Below are positions 49,719 to 57,964 of a DNA stretch of 64,000 bases, in pieces. Made by a program: the position numbers and the translations under genes. Under the pieces are notes generated by a model. That model did not search any database and had not been told where the DNA came from. It saw nothing but the letters and a program-made list of their open reading frames with translations. This DNA is from Zhihengliuella alba. GTDB lineage: Bacteria; Actinomycetota; Actinomycetes; Actinomycetales; Micrococcaceae. Numbering within the stretch: the stretch's first letter is position 1; each line of letters opens with the position of its first letter. The stretch lies in assembly GCF_039538765.1 (NCBI RefSeq), contig NZ_BAABCJ010000002.1:744001-808000 (forward strand), in the 5' to 3' direction.

Positions 49719-50855
49719 GTGCGCATCGCATCGACCCTCCACACCGTCCTGACCGTTCCCGCCCTCGCCGGACTGGGGCTGGGCTGGGCCGCCGACGCGA
49801 CCACCGTCGTCGCCCACCCGTTGCTCGAGAACCCGCTGGCCACACCGGCCCTGGTGGCCGTCCTGGTCGCCATCGTCCTCGTGATCATCGCCTGCGCGTT
49901 CGGCGTCGTCGCGCAGGCCGAGCACCTGGCGCACCGCCTCGGCGACCCGTACGGCACGCTCGTGCTGACGCTCTCGATCGTGCTGATCGAGGTCATCCTG
50001 ATCTCGGCGGTCATGCTCGGCCCGGGCGAGCACGCGACCATCGCCCGCGACTCCGTCATGGCGGTGTCGATGATCATCCTCAACCTGGTGGTTGGCGCCG
50101 CACTGCTGGTGGGCGGCCTCCGCCACGGCGGGCTGCGGGCGAACGCGACCGGCGTCTCCGCCTACCTGTCCGTCCTGGTGGTCCTCACGGCCGTGGCGTT
50201 CGCCCTGCCCGGCCTCATCGGCCGCGACGGCGCCTACACCCCGGCCCAGGCCGTCCCCATCGCCGTGCTCACCGTGGCTCTCTACGCGTTCTTCCTCTAC
50301 CGCCAGATGGGCGCCCAGCGCGCCGACTTCCAGGAACTGGACGCCCCCGGCGACGGGACGGCCACCCCGCCGTCGTCCATCGCCGCGGTCCTCACGGCGC
50401 ACCGAGGCGAGCTGATCGCGCGGACGGTGGTTCTGGTGCTGACCGTGGTGCCGATCGTGCTGCTGTCCCACGACATGGCCGCACTCCTGGACGAGGGGCT
50501 GCAGCGCGCAGGCGCGCCGGTGGCGCTCTCCGGCATCCTGATCGCGATGATCGTCTTCCTGCCGGAGACCATCACGACCCTCCGGGCCGCGCGGACCGCC
50601 GAGATGCAGCGGGTCAGCAACCTGTGCCACGGGGCGCTCGTCTCGACGGTGGGGCTGACCATTCCGGCGGTGCTGGTGATCGGCCTGCTGACCGGCCAGG
50701 CCGTGACCCTGGGCGAGGGCCCGACGAATCTGGTGCTGCTGGGGACGAGCCTGCTGCTCACGGTCACGACCTTCTCCGGCCGGCGGGCGACGGCCCTGCA
50801 CGGTGCGAGCCACCTGCTGCTGTTCGCCGTCTACGCGCTCACGGTGTTCGCCTAG
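49719..50855 (+). CDS. Ca2+/cation:proton antiporter, ChaA type
   Basis: The 378-residue membrane protein has 11 predicted helices in two inverted repeats. It carries the acidic exchanger motifs of the CaCA superfamily: VLTLSIVLIEVILISAVML in the first half and IVFLPETITTLRAARTAEMQR in the second. The family exchanges Ca2+, Na+ or K+ for H+. Here the gene lies behind a guanidine-II-type leader, so guanidinium is a candidate substrate. GTG 49719 is 15 nt from AGGA; a closer GTG (49708) opens a 14-codon out-of-frame peptide. Its end overlaps the convergent phosphoesterase by 4 nt. Confidence 0.87.
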   Translation: MRIASTLHTVLTVPALAGLGLGWAADATTVVAHPLLENPLATPALVAVLVAIVLVIIACAFGVVAQAEHLAHRLGDPYGTLVLTLSIVLIEVILISAVMLGPGEHATIARDSVMAVSMIILNLVVGAALLVGGLRHGGLRANATGVSAYLSVLVVLTAVAFALPGLIGRDGAYTPAQAVPIAVLTVALYAFFLYRQMGAQRADFQELDAPGDGTATPPSSIAAVLTAHRGELIARTVVLVLTVVPIVLLSHDMAALLDEGLQRAGAPVALSGILIAMIVFLPETITTLRAARTAEMQRVSNLCHGALVSTVGLTIPAVLVIGLLTGQAVTLGEGPTNLVLLGTSLLLTVTTFSGRRATALHGASHLLLFAVYALTVFA

Positions 50856-51391
50856 CCGACGGTCGGGGCCGATGGCCGGACGCCCGGCTGCCAGCGCTCC
50901 ACCGGGACGAGCTCCACGTCCAGCCGTCCGCCGTCGACGACGGCCCTCATCATCGTGCAGACGGGCTGCCGGCGCCGGTCCGTGGGCGAGCCGGGGTTGA
51001 GGAGGCGGAGCCCGCCGGGGCCGGTCGTATCCCACGGGATGTGGGAGTGACCGAAGACGAGCACGTCGACGCCGGGGAAGGCCGCCTCCATGCGCTCCTC
51101 GCGCTTCCGCGCCGGCCCGGTCTCGTGGACCAGGGCGAAGCGGACGCCCTCGACGGTGAAGCGTGCGACCTCCGGCAGCCGGGCCCGTAGCTCCGGCCCG
51201 TCGTTGTTCCCGTAGACGCCGTGGAACCGGCGGGATCGGGACTCGAGCAGGTTCAGGGTGGCCGTGTCCACCCAGTCCCCGGCGTGCACGACGACGTCAG
51301 CCGCGTCGACGGCGCGGAGGACGTCGTCGCTGAGCCGCTTGGCGCGGACGGGGAGGTGGGTGTCGGCGAGCAGGAGCAGGCTGGTGGTCAT
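50852..51391 (-). CDS. YfcE-type metallophosphoesterase
   Basis: The 179-residue phosphoesterase has the metal motifs LADTHLP, HAGDWVD, YGNNDGPELR, LVHETGP and FGHSHIP in order. It hydrolyses small phosphodiesters in its family. It is translationally coupled (ATGA) behind the pterin dehydratase gene, without an obvious metabolic link. Confidence 0.88.
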   Translation of the reverse strand: MTTSLLLLADTHLPVRAKRLSDDVLRAVDAADVVVHAGDWVDTATLNLLESRSRRFHGVYGNNDGPELRARLPEVARFTVEGVRFALVHETGPARKREERMEAAFPGVDVLVFGHSHIPWDTTGPGGLRLLNPGSPTDRRRQPVCTMMRAVVDGGRLDVELVPVERWQPGVRPSAPTVG

Positions 51392-51717
51392 CCGTCGCCC
51401 GAGCCGCTCCCCACTCCCAGGTCCCCGGCGTGACCGCTGATGACCCGGGCGAGGTCAATGTCGCGGCTGGTGATGCCGCCGACGTCGTGACTGGAGAGGG
51501 TCACGCCGACCTCGGGGTAGGTGAGCGTGAGGTCCGGGTGGTGGTTGGCGTCCTCGGCCGAGGCGCCGATGCGATTCACCAGCTCGAGCCCGGTCGCGAA
51601 GTTCTTCGTCGCGAAGCGCGCCGTCAGGTTCTCGTCGACCTGCTGCCAGCCGGCGAGCCCGGCCTCGTCGATCTCTGCGGGGGACAGCTTTCGTTTCGGA
51701 TCATTCATGCTGCCCAT
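51388..51717 (-). CDS. 4a-hydroxytetrahydrobiopterin dehydratase-like protein
   Basis: The 109-residue protein carries the PCD fold signature ASAEDANHHPDLTLTYPEV followed by VTLSSHDVGGITSRDIDLA, with the active-site histidines. Such proteins recycle pterin cofactors or help molybdopterin enzymes. ATG 51717 has AGGG 6 nt upstream; ATG 51708 is an alternative. The C-terminus is Gly/Ser-rich. Confidence 0.9.
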   Translation of the reverse strand: MGSMNDPKRKLSPAEIDEAGLAGWQQVDENLTARFATKNFATGLELVNRIGASAEDANHHPDLTLTYPEVGVTLSSHDVGGITSRDIDLARVISGHAGDLGVGSGSGDG

Positions 51718-51848
51718 GGTGGACCCTGCCGGGGCCCGTGGGCTAGTCCCTCACCCCCGGGGACGCCGATGCGCCTCCCGCCCCGGCGGCCCCGCACGGC
51801 GCCCCGGCATCCCCCACGGCGCCACAGGGATCGGTGCGTTCCCCGAGC

Positions 51849-51902
51849 GCGTCAGGGCCTGAGAACGCGTCAGGGCATGAGAACGCGTCAGGGCATGAGA
51901 AA
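51849..51902. repeat. Three 18-bp tandem repeats
   Basis: GCGTCAGGGCATGAGAAC occurs at 51849-51866 (one change), 51867-51884 and 51885-51902 (end degenerate). It lies just beyond the terminator of the tRNA-Ala gene. Confidence 0.8.
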
Positions 51903-51928
51903 AGGCCCGGACCTGGAGTCCGGGCCTT
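51902..51928 (-). terminator. Rho-independent terminator of tRNA-Ala(GGC)
   Basis: On the minus strand AAGGCCCGGAC and GTCCGGGCCTT pair around a 5-nt loop and are followed by TTCTC. It starts 13 nt after the tRNA 3' end. Confidence 0.8.
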
Positions 51929-51940
51929 CTCGTCCTTCGG

Positions 51941-52013
51941 TGGAGGTAAGGGGATTCGAACCCCTGACCTTCTGCATGCCATGCAGACGCGCTACCAACT
52001 GCGCCATACCCCC
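51941..52013 (-). tRNA. tRNA-Ala, anticodon GGC
   Basis: The 73-nt cloverleaf is complete. Acceptor GGGGGTA pairs with TACCTCC (one G-U), D arm GCGC-AGTTGGTA-GCGC, anticodon stem TCTGC/GCAGA with loop ATGGCAT giving anticodon GGC, and T arm AGGGG-TTCGAAT-CCCCT. The discriminator is A and CCA is not encoded. Confidence 0.95.
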
Positions 52014-52119
52014 GAGGGAATGAGTTCATCGCCTCAGCGGTGAACCGAGTAAAAACTATACAGCATCGCGCCGGCCGGCCCATAATCGGCGCAACCGCCG
52101 CCCGCCGCCCGTGCATCAC

Positions 52120-52125
52120 TACACT
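52120..52125 (+). promoter_or_regulatory. Leaderless -10 element
   Basis: TACACT lies 6 nt before the ATG at 52132. Confidence 0.55.
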
Positions 52126-52131
52126 GACACC

Positions 52132-53394
52132 ATGACTGGGGCCGAAACCGACGCCGCGGCCGGAACCGGCCACAAGACCGCCTGGCCGAGGATCGCCGTC
52201 ATCTCGGTGACGTTCGCCGGCATCGCCCTGCTCCTGCAGCTGGTCCAGGGCGTCCGCGACGTCGCCGCCCCGGTGTTCCTGGGGCTGAACCTGATGATCG
52301 TGGCCTACCCGCTCCAGCGCGTCCTGATGCGCTGGATGCAGCGCTACCTCGCCGCCGCGCTGACACTCGTGGCGGTGCTGGTGGTCGTCTTCGCGTTCTT
52401 CGGCGCCAGCGGGTGGGCCGTCGGCGAGCTGCTGCGCGAGCTCCCGCGCTACAACAGCCAGTTCTCCTCCCTCTGGGCGGACACGGTCGCCGCCCTGGCC
52501 GCGATCGGCATCAGCCAGTCCATGATCGTGGACCAGTTCGCCGCACTCGGAGCCGGCGGCATCGCCAGCCTGCTCAGTCCCGTGGTCGGCAACGTCACCG
52601 CAGTGCTCGGCACGCTGGTCACCGTCATCATGGCGGTCTTCTTCCTGGCCATGGACTCGGCCGGCTTCCACCGCCGGCTGGCCATGGTCCGGGCCGGCCA
52701 CCCCGGCATGTCCAGCGCACTGATCAGCTTCAGCCAGGGGGTCCGCCGCTACTGGGTGGTGACCACCCTGTTCGGCTTGATCGTGGCACTGCTGGACGTC
52801 CTGGCCCTCGCGATCATCGGCGTGCCGCTGATGTGGGTCTGGGGCGTCCTGGCCTTCCTGACCAACTACATCCCGAACATCGGCTTCGTGATCGGCCTGG
52901 TGCCGCCGGCGCTGCTCGCCCTCCTCGACGGCGGCCCCGGTCCGGCCCTCGCCGTGGTCATCACCTACTCGTTCTTGAACTTCACCGTCCAGGCGATCAT
53001 CCAGCCCAAGTTCGCCGGCCAGTCGGTCGGTGTCACGCCGACGCTCTCCTTCATCTCCCTGCTGTTCTGGTACTGGGTGCTCGGATGGCTCGGCGCCCTG
53101 CTCGCCCTGCCGGCGACGCTCCTGCTCAAGGCGCTCCTAGTCGATGCGGACCCGAGCGCCCGCTGGATCAATGCCCTCATCTCCTCCAACCCGGCCCCGG
53201 AGGTCCCGGCCGGGATGCAGGCCGCGGCGGAGGCCGCGGGTCCACCGTCATCGCCTGCGGCAGGCGCCCCGGCGCCGGACGATGGACCGGACCAGGGCCC
53301 GGACCAGGGCCCGGACGACGAGCCGGACGAGGAGCGGGATACCGGGCCGGCGTCGTCGGGGTCTTCACAAACCGGCCCCACTGGAAGAGACTGA
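52132..53394 (+). CDS. AI-2E family (TqsA/PerM-like) transporter
   Basis: The 420-residue protein has 8 predicted helices with the family pattern: two helices after IAVISVTFAGIALLLQLVQG, a soluble stretch, then FLTNYIPNIGFVIGLVPPALLA and WYWVLGWLGALLALPATLL. Members export autoinducer-2 or act as sodium/proton or folate permeases; substrate unknown. A disordered C-terminal tail of about 70 residues contains DQGPDQGPDDEPDEE. Start by leaderless-type promoter. Confidence 0.87.
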   Translation: MTGAETDAAAGTGHKTAWPRIAVISVTFAGIALLLQLVQGVRDVAAPVFLGLNLMIVAYPLQRVLMRWMQRYLAAALTLVAVLVVVFAFFGASGWAVGELLRELPRYNSQFSSLWADTVAALAAIGISQSMIVDQFAALGAGGIASLLSPVVGNVTAVLGTLVTVIMAVFFLAMDSAGFHRRLAMVRAGHPGMSSALISFSQGVRRYWVVTTLFGLIVALLDVLALAIIGVPLMWVWGVLAFLTNYIPNIGFVIGLVPPALLALLDGGPGPALAVVITYSFLNFTVQAIIQPKFAGQSVGVTPTLSFISLLFWYWVLGWLGALLALPATLLLKALLVDADPSARWINALISSNPAPEVPAGMQAAAEAAGPPSSPAAGAPAPDDGPDQGPDQGPDDEPDEERDTGPASSGSSQTGPTGRD

Positions 53395-53508
53395 GCCCGA
53401 GGCACTCCGCGAGCCGGCACCCGCAGGCCCCGCCGCGCCGAATCAGTCACCGCCGGCCCGCCTCCGCCGAAGGAGGCAGCGCCGACTGCTCCGACGAAAG
53501 GCTCCCCC

Positions 53509-53931
53509 ATGACCATCGGACTGACCCCCTACCTCCAGTTCCCGGGCACCGCGCGCGAGGCGCTGGACTTCTACCACGCGGTGTTCGGCGGCGAGCTGGA
53601 CACCAGCACCTACGCCGAGGGCATGGGCGAGGAGGGCGAGAACAAGGACCTCATCATGCATGGCTCGATCTACGTGGACCGCGGCACGCACATCATGGCC
53701 TCCGACCTGCCGCCGGGCATGGAGGGCAACGGGTTCGGCACCATGGCGCTCAGCTCCAGCGGGGACAGTCCGGACGAGGACAGCCGCCTGGAGCAGTGGT
53801 GGGAGGCCCTGTCCGACGGCGCCACGGTCAATCTGCCGCTCGAGACGGCGCCGTGGGGCGACAAGTTCGGGCAGCTGACGGACCGCTTCGGCGTCAGCTG
53901 GATGTTCAACATCGCGGCGTCGGCCTCCTAG
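53509..53931 (+). CDS. PhnB-like VOC-family protein
   Basis: The 140-residue protein of the glyoxalase/bleomycin-resistance fold has the PhnB signature LTPYLQFPGTAREALDFYH with VFGGELD, and ends WGDKFGQLTDRFGVSWMFN. These proteins usually bind a small substrate and often no catalytic metal. AAGG lies 7 nt before the ATG. Confidence 0.9.
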   Translation: MTIGLTPYLQFPGTAREALDFYHAVFGGELDTSTYAEGMGEEGENKDLIMHGSIYVDRGTHIMASDLPPGMEGNGFGTMALSSSGDSPDEDSRLEQWWEALSDGATVNLPLETAPWGDKFGQLTDRFGVSWMFNIAASAS

Positions 53932-54010
53932 GCCGGACACCCCGGGGTTGGCTGCCGACCCGGGCTACGGTCGGCGCCTGGGCTGCCCCGCCGTCGCGCA
54001 CGGACTGAAG

Positions 54011-54057
54011 CGACGGCGTGCCCTGCGCGGGCTAGACCGACGGCGTGCCCTACGCGG
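54011..54057. repeat. 20-bp direct repeat at the end of the MFS gene
   Basis: CGACGGCGTGCCCTGCGCGG at 54011-54030 recurs with one change at 54038-54057. The second copy contains the MFS stop codon (54050-54052). Confidence 0.75.
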
Positions 54058-55303
54058 ACGCGTCGACTGCGGGCACCGACGGTGCCGCGGTGGGCGCCTC
54101 GGGCGTGCGGCGGCGGTGGAGCCAGCCGGCGAACAGGGCGAGCGCCAGCCCCATGAGCGCGAGGATGGTGCCCGCGAAGGCGGGGGCCTGGTAGCCGAGG
54201 CCCGCCCGGATGACCTCCGCGCCCAAGGCTGCGCCGAGTGCGTTCGCGACGTTGAGGGACGAGTGGTTCAGCGACGATGCGAGGGACTGCGCGCGGGGGG
54301 CCGAGTCCATGAGCAACGACTGCAGACCGGGTGCGAGGAGCGATCCGACGCCGCCCATGATGAACACGAAGACCATGGCCAGCCACGGGATCGGCGACAC
54401 CAGGCCGAACGTCGTCATGACGATCGCCATTGACCCCAGCGAGATGTAGAGGCTGCCGAAGACCGACCAGTCCGCCAGACGGCCGCCGACCAGGTTGCCC
54501 GCGACCATGCCGAGGCCGTAGAGGCCCAGCACGATGGGCACCACCGTGATCGGCAGTCCCGTCACGTCGGTCAGGATCGGGCTGATGTACGAGTAGACGG
54601 CGAAGAAGCCGCCGAAGCCCACGATGCCGGTGAGCATGGCGAGCCAGACGCCGCCGCTCTTGAGCGCCGAGAGCTCGGCGCGGATGCTGGCCTCGGCATG
54701 CGAGGGCCTGAACGGCACGTTGGCCTTGATCAGGATCCAGGTCAGGACGCCGATGATGCCCACCGCCACGAACATCGAGCGCCATCCGAGCCACTGGCCG
54801 ACCCACGTGAACACCGGGACGCCGACGACGTTGGCCGCGGCGAGCCCGAGGAAGATCCACGCGATGGCCCGTCCGCGCATCGTGGGCGGGACCAGCGTGG
54901 CCGCCAGGAGCGCGGCGAGCCCGAAGTACGCCCCGTGCGGGAGCCCGGAGAGGAAGCGGCTGAGGACCATGACCTCGTAGGTCGGCGCGAAGAACGAGGA
55001 CACGTTCGCGATGGTGAAGAACCCCATCAACCACAGGACCATGGTCTTCTTGGGCACGCGGGCGCCCAGTGCCGTCAGCGTCGGAGCGCCGACCACCACG
55101 CCCAGCGCGTAAGCCGTAATGAGCAGACCCATGTCCTCGTTGGCGACGCCGAGGTCCACCGCGCCCTCCTGGAGGAGGCCCATGATCGTGAATTCGGTGG
55201 CGCCGATGCCGAAGCCGCCCATGGCGAGGGCGATGACGGCAACGAGCAGTCGGCGTCCGGTCAGGAGCGACGTGGCCGTCTGCGGCGTGGCATGAGTCTG
55301 CAT
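54050..55303 (-). CDS. MFS efflux transporter, DHA1 family
   Basis: The 417-residue permease has 12 helices and the family start ALAMGGFGIGATEFTIMGLL. It also carries the GARVPKK motif A and FLSGLPHGAYFGLAALLAA. It resembles AraJ/YdhP arabinose and drug exporters. The C-terminal tail is short and Pro/Ala-rich. It is divergent from the Tag-like gene. The substrate cannot be named. Confidence 0.87.
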   Translation of the reverse strand: MQTHATPQTATSLLTGRRLLVAVIALAMGGFGIGATEFTIMGLLQEGAVDLGVANEDMGLLITAYALGVVVGAPTLTALGARVPKKTMVLWLMGFFTIANVSSFFAPTYEVMVLSRFLSGLPHGAYFGLAALLAATLVPPTMRGRAIAWIFLGLAAANVVGVPVFTWVGQWLGWRSMFVAVGIIGVLTWILIKANVPFRPSHAEASIRAELSALKSGGVWLAMLTGIVGFGGFFAVYSYISPILTDVTGLPITVVPIVLGLYGLGMVAGNLVGGRLADWSVFGSLYISLGSMAIVMTTFGLVSPIPWLAMVFVFIMGGVGSLLAPGLQSLLMDSAPRAQSLASSLNHSSLNVANALGAALGAEVIRAGLGYQAPAFAGTILALMGLALALFAGWLHRRRTPEAPTAAPSVPAVDASA

Positions 55304-55533
55304 CGATACTTTCTACGGTGGTGAGCGGTGTGCAACGAATGGAGCTACGGAGTATTCAACCCGGCGATGGCGCTGCTTCTTCCCCATTGTCTCGCACGCC
55401 ACACGGGTTTGGCAGGTGGATGTGTCGACGATTGGTGTTATCCACAGCACGTCCAGCGAGTCGGTCCGGGCGGGCCAGCCCGGTGGCAAGATGGAGCAGG
55501 ACCGCCCCAGATCGCGACGACCGTGGAGGAACG

Positions 55534-56187
55534 ATGCCCGACGCCACCGAACAAGACGCCGCCGACGGCGCCCTCCGGACCGGTCCGGCTCCGGCCGAGA
55601 CCGGCCTCGTCATCGGAGAGGACGGCCTGGCCCGCCCGGTCTGGGCATCGCGCGATCCCCTCCTGCGCGAGTACTACGACGCGGAGTGGGGACTGCCGGT
55701 CCGCGACGAGCAGGGCGTGTACGAGCGGTTGACGCTCGAGGCCTTCCAGTCCGGGCTCTCGTGGGCGACGATCCTGCGCAAGCGGCCGGCATTCCGCGAG
55801 GCCTTCGCGGGCTTCGATCCGGACGCGGTGGCCGCGTTCGGCGACGACGACGTCGAACGCCTCATGCAGGATGAGCGCATCGTCCGGAACCGTCGGAAGA
55901 TCGAGGCGGCCGTCGCCAACGCCCGGGCCACGGTCGCGCTCCGGGCCGACGGCGGCTTGGCGGAGTTCGTGTGGTCCTTCCGGCCGGAGGCGACGCCGGA
56001 GCCCACCACATGGCTCGAGGTCCCGTCCCGCTCGGAGGAGTCGGTCGCCCTGTCGAAGGCCCTGAAGAAGCGGGGGTTCACTTTCGTCGGGCCCACCACG
56101 ATGTTCGCGCTCATGGAGGCCATCGGGATCGTCGATACCCACCTGGTCGGCAGCCATAGGCGCGGGACTAGCGGCGTGTGGGCCTGA
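55534..56187 (+). CDS. DNA-3-methyladenine glycosylase I family protein lacking zinc ligands
   Basis: The 217-residue protein matches Tag throughout. It has the aromatic WASRDPLLREYYDAEWG, the catalytic-glutamate region LTLEAFQSGLSW (Glu69), VERLMQDERIVRNRRKI and SKALKKRGFTFVGPTT. Aligned to E. coli Tag, zinc ligands Cys4, His17 and Cys179 are Pro35, Tyr48 and Ser207; only His175 (His203) is kept. It would excise 3-methyladenine from DNA if active. GGAGGA lies 3 nt before ATG 55534. Confidence 0.88.
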   Translation: MPDATEQDAADGALRTGPAPAETGLVIGEDGLARPVWASRDPLLREYYDAEWGLPVRDEQGVYERLTLEAFQSGLSWATILRKRPAFREAFAGFDPDAVAAFGDDDVERLMQDERIVRNRRKIEAAVANARATVALRADGGLAEFVWSFRPEATPEPTTWLEVPSRSEESVALSKALKKRGFTFVGPTTMFALMEAIGIVDTHLVGSHRRGTSGVWA

Positions 56188-56188
56188 A

Positions 56189-56620
56189 TCAGGCCTCGGC
56201 GAGGTCCTTGCAGGACGGGCAGACGCCCCAGTAGAGGACCTCCGCCTCGTCGATCTCGAAACCGTGGTGGTGGGACGGCGCCAGGCAGGGGGCCTCCCCG
56301 ACGGCGCAGTCCACGTCGGCGATGTTGCCGCACGAGCGGCACACCACGTGGTGGTGGTTGTCGCCGACGCGGGCCTCGTAGCGGGCGTTGTGCCCGTGCG
56401 GCTGGATGCGCCGGATGGCCCCGAGCCGGGTCAGGAGCCGCAGCGAGTCGTAGACCGCCTGGTGGGAGACGGCGGGGTGATCCTGCCGGACCGCGTCGAT
56501 GATCGTGTCCGTGTCGGCATGCGGATTCCCGGCGACGGCGGAGAGCACGGCGCGGCGCGGTCGCGTCACCCGCAGGGACGCGTCGCGGAGCACTCGCTCG
56601 AGATCCACCGTTTCAGTCAC
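56189..56620 (-). CDS. Fur-family regulator (FurA type)
   Basis: The 143-residue repressor has a winged helix (about 12-85, ASLRVTRPRRAVLSAVAG and SHQAVYDSLRLL). Its metal-binding domain has HNARYEARVGDNHHHVVCRSCG split over two sites and a second CxxC in CPSC. FurA proteins respond to peroxide and iron and often control katG. No katG is adjacent. Its start is GTG 56620 and a palindromic operator lies 21 nt upstream, so autoregulation is likely. Confidence 0.88.
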   Translation of the reverse strand: MTETVDLERVLRDASLRVTRPRRAVLSAVAGNPHADTDTIIDAVRQDHPAVSHQAVYDSLRLLTRLGAIRRIQPHGHNARYEARVGDNHHHVVCRSCGNIADVDCAVGEAPCLAPSHHHGFEIDEAEVLYWGVCPSCKDLAEA

Positions 56621-56640
56621 GGGTAACAGTCTGCCCTGTC

Positions 56641-56657
56641 TCTTGAAATAGTCAAGA
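56641..56657 (-). promoter_or_regulatory. FurA-type operator
   Basis: TCTTGA-N5-TCAAGA is a perfect inverted repeat in an AT-rich island, 21 nt before the Fur start codon. It resembles the mycobacterial FurA box, which also begins TCTTGA. Confidence 0.65.
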
Positions 56658-56713
56658 TAAGAGGCGGGAGTGTAGGCGATGCCACACGGTCGGTCGAGCC
56701 GCGTGAAGCCGAC

Positions 56714-57193
56714 TCAGACGGGGCGATCGGCGATGAGGCGCGCGGCGCCGTCGTACTCGACGGCGGTGCGGATGCGCTCGCACATCCGCTCCGGCATCTC
56801 GGGGAGCCCGTCGAGCGGGAACCAGCCCGCTGCGGTGGACTCGTCGTCGGCCGGACGGGGCTCTCCCCCGAGATGGCGGCAGAGGAAGGTGTGGTCGAGG
56901 TACTGCGCGCGGTCGCCGTTGACGTGGACCACCTCCGGGGAGACGCCGACGGCTGCGAGCCCGACGACGTCGCAGCGGACCGCTGCCTCCTCCTCCACCT
57001 CGCGGACGGCCGCGACGGCGGGATGCTCGCCCGGGTCGACAATGCCGGTGACGGGCGTCCACACCCCGGTGTCCGATCGTCGGACCAGGAGTACCTCGCT
57101 CTCGCGGAGGACGACGGCGGTGACACCGATCAGCCAGAGCGGATCGTGTCCGATGTGCTCGCGGAGGCGCAGGACGAAGTCGGGAACCGGCAT
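56714..57193 (-). CDS. Nudix hydrolase
   Basis: The 159-residue protein has the Nudix box GIVDPGEHPAVAAVREVEEEAAV in two recognisable halves, with the REVEEEA metal-binding glutamates. It hydrolyses a nucleoside diphosphate derivative. The length and C-terminal DHTFLCRHLGGEP suggest a general NTP or ADP-ribose type. TAGTCT lies 6 nt before the ATG. Confidence 0.88.
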   Translation of the reverse strand: MPVPDFVLRLREHIGHDPLWLIGVTAVVLRESEVLLVRRSDTGVWTPVTGIVDPGEHPAVAAVREVEEEAAVRCDVVGLAAVGVSPEVVHVNGDRAQYLDHTFLCRHLGGEPRPADDESTAAGWFPLDGLPEMPERMCERIRTAVEYDGAARLIADRPV

Positions 57194-57199
57194 GCGGCC

Positions 57200-57205
57200 A
57201 GACTA
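57200..57205 (-). promoter_or_regulatory. Leaderless -10 element
   Basis: TAGTCT on the minus strand lies 6 nt before the Nudix ATG at 57193. Confidence 0.5.
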
Positions 57206-57362
57206 GCGGTGCCCCACCCGTGGGTCGTGGCCCTCGATTCTGATCCGGCGTTCCAAAAATGTTCTACTGATGCTCGGACGCAGAGACGCGACGCAAAGAG
57301 CGGTCAGCGGGAGCGGCCGCACAGGCGGCCGGCCGACGGCCGCTCACTGACGAGGAGGACCC

Positions 57363-57908
57363 GTGAAGAAGTTCGACCGACGCCCCCTGGCCCTCGTGGC
57401 CGCCACGCTGCTGCTGGGCCTCGCGGCCTGCGGACCGGGCGACGGCGGGCAGAACGGCACCGGCGACGACTCGGCCGCCACGGCCCCCACGGCCGCCGGG
57501 ACGGAGGGAACGACCGACGCGCCGGCGCCCGGGTCCGAGTCCGGGTCGGATGCCGACGGGGCGGACCGCCGGATCGATGTCGAGGCCATCGGCGACGGAC
57601 CCATCGGACTGACGACGGCCGAGGCGGCCCAGAACGGCGACGACGCGTCGGGCCGCCTGATCACGGGCCCCGGTGGCTGTTTCGCCGTGGTGGACAACGC
57701 GGAGCCGCAGCTTCTGCTCTTCCCCGAGGACGCCGAGTTCGTGCTGCGCGACGGCCAGCCGTCGGTGACCACCTCCGGGCTCGGCACGGTGGAGGTCGGC
57801 AAGCAGTTCGACTTCTCCGCCGAGGCCGTGGCACTCGAGGACACCGCGGGCATCCCGGATCGCTGCACGCACGGTGAGGCGACCGAGGTGCTCCTGCTCG
57901 CCGAATAG
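57363..57908 (+). CDS. Hypothetical lipoprotein
   Basis: The 181-residue protein has a lipoprotein signal (KKFDRR, hydrophobic core, lipobox GLAAC with Cys24). A disordered Gly/Ala/Thr-rich segment (25-65) and a compact C-terminal domain of about 110 residues with two cysteines (GGCFAVVD, PDRCTHGE) follow. It is anchored to the outer face of the membrane. Function unknown. GAGGAGGA precedes the GTG start. A hairpin-rich stretch lies upstream. Confidence 0.8.
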   Translation: MKKFDRRPLALVAATLLLGLAACGPGDGGQNGTGDDSAATAPTAAGTEGTTDAPAPGSESGSDADGADRRIDVEAIGDGPIGLTTAEAAQNGDDASGRLITGPGGCFAVVDNAEPQLLLFPEDAEFVLRDGQPSVTTSGLGTVEVGKQFDFSAEAVALEDTAGIPDRCTHGEATEVLLLAE

Positions 57909-57964
57909 GACTCGACGAGCAGGACGTGGCGGTAGGGCGCGTCAGGACGGGGCAGTAGCGCGCG

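Noticed and set aside
55438..55446. Perfect DnaA box TTATCCACA
   Set aside because: A single box without other boxes, dnaA or dnaN, or an AT-rich unwinding region is not an origin. A titration or regulatory role cannot be supported from one site.
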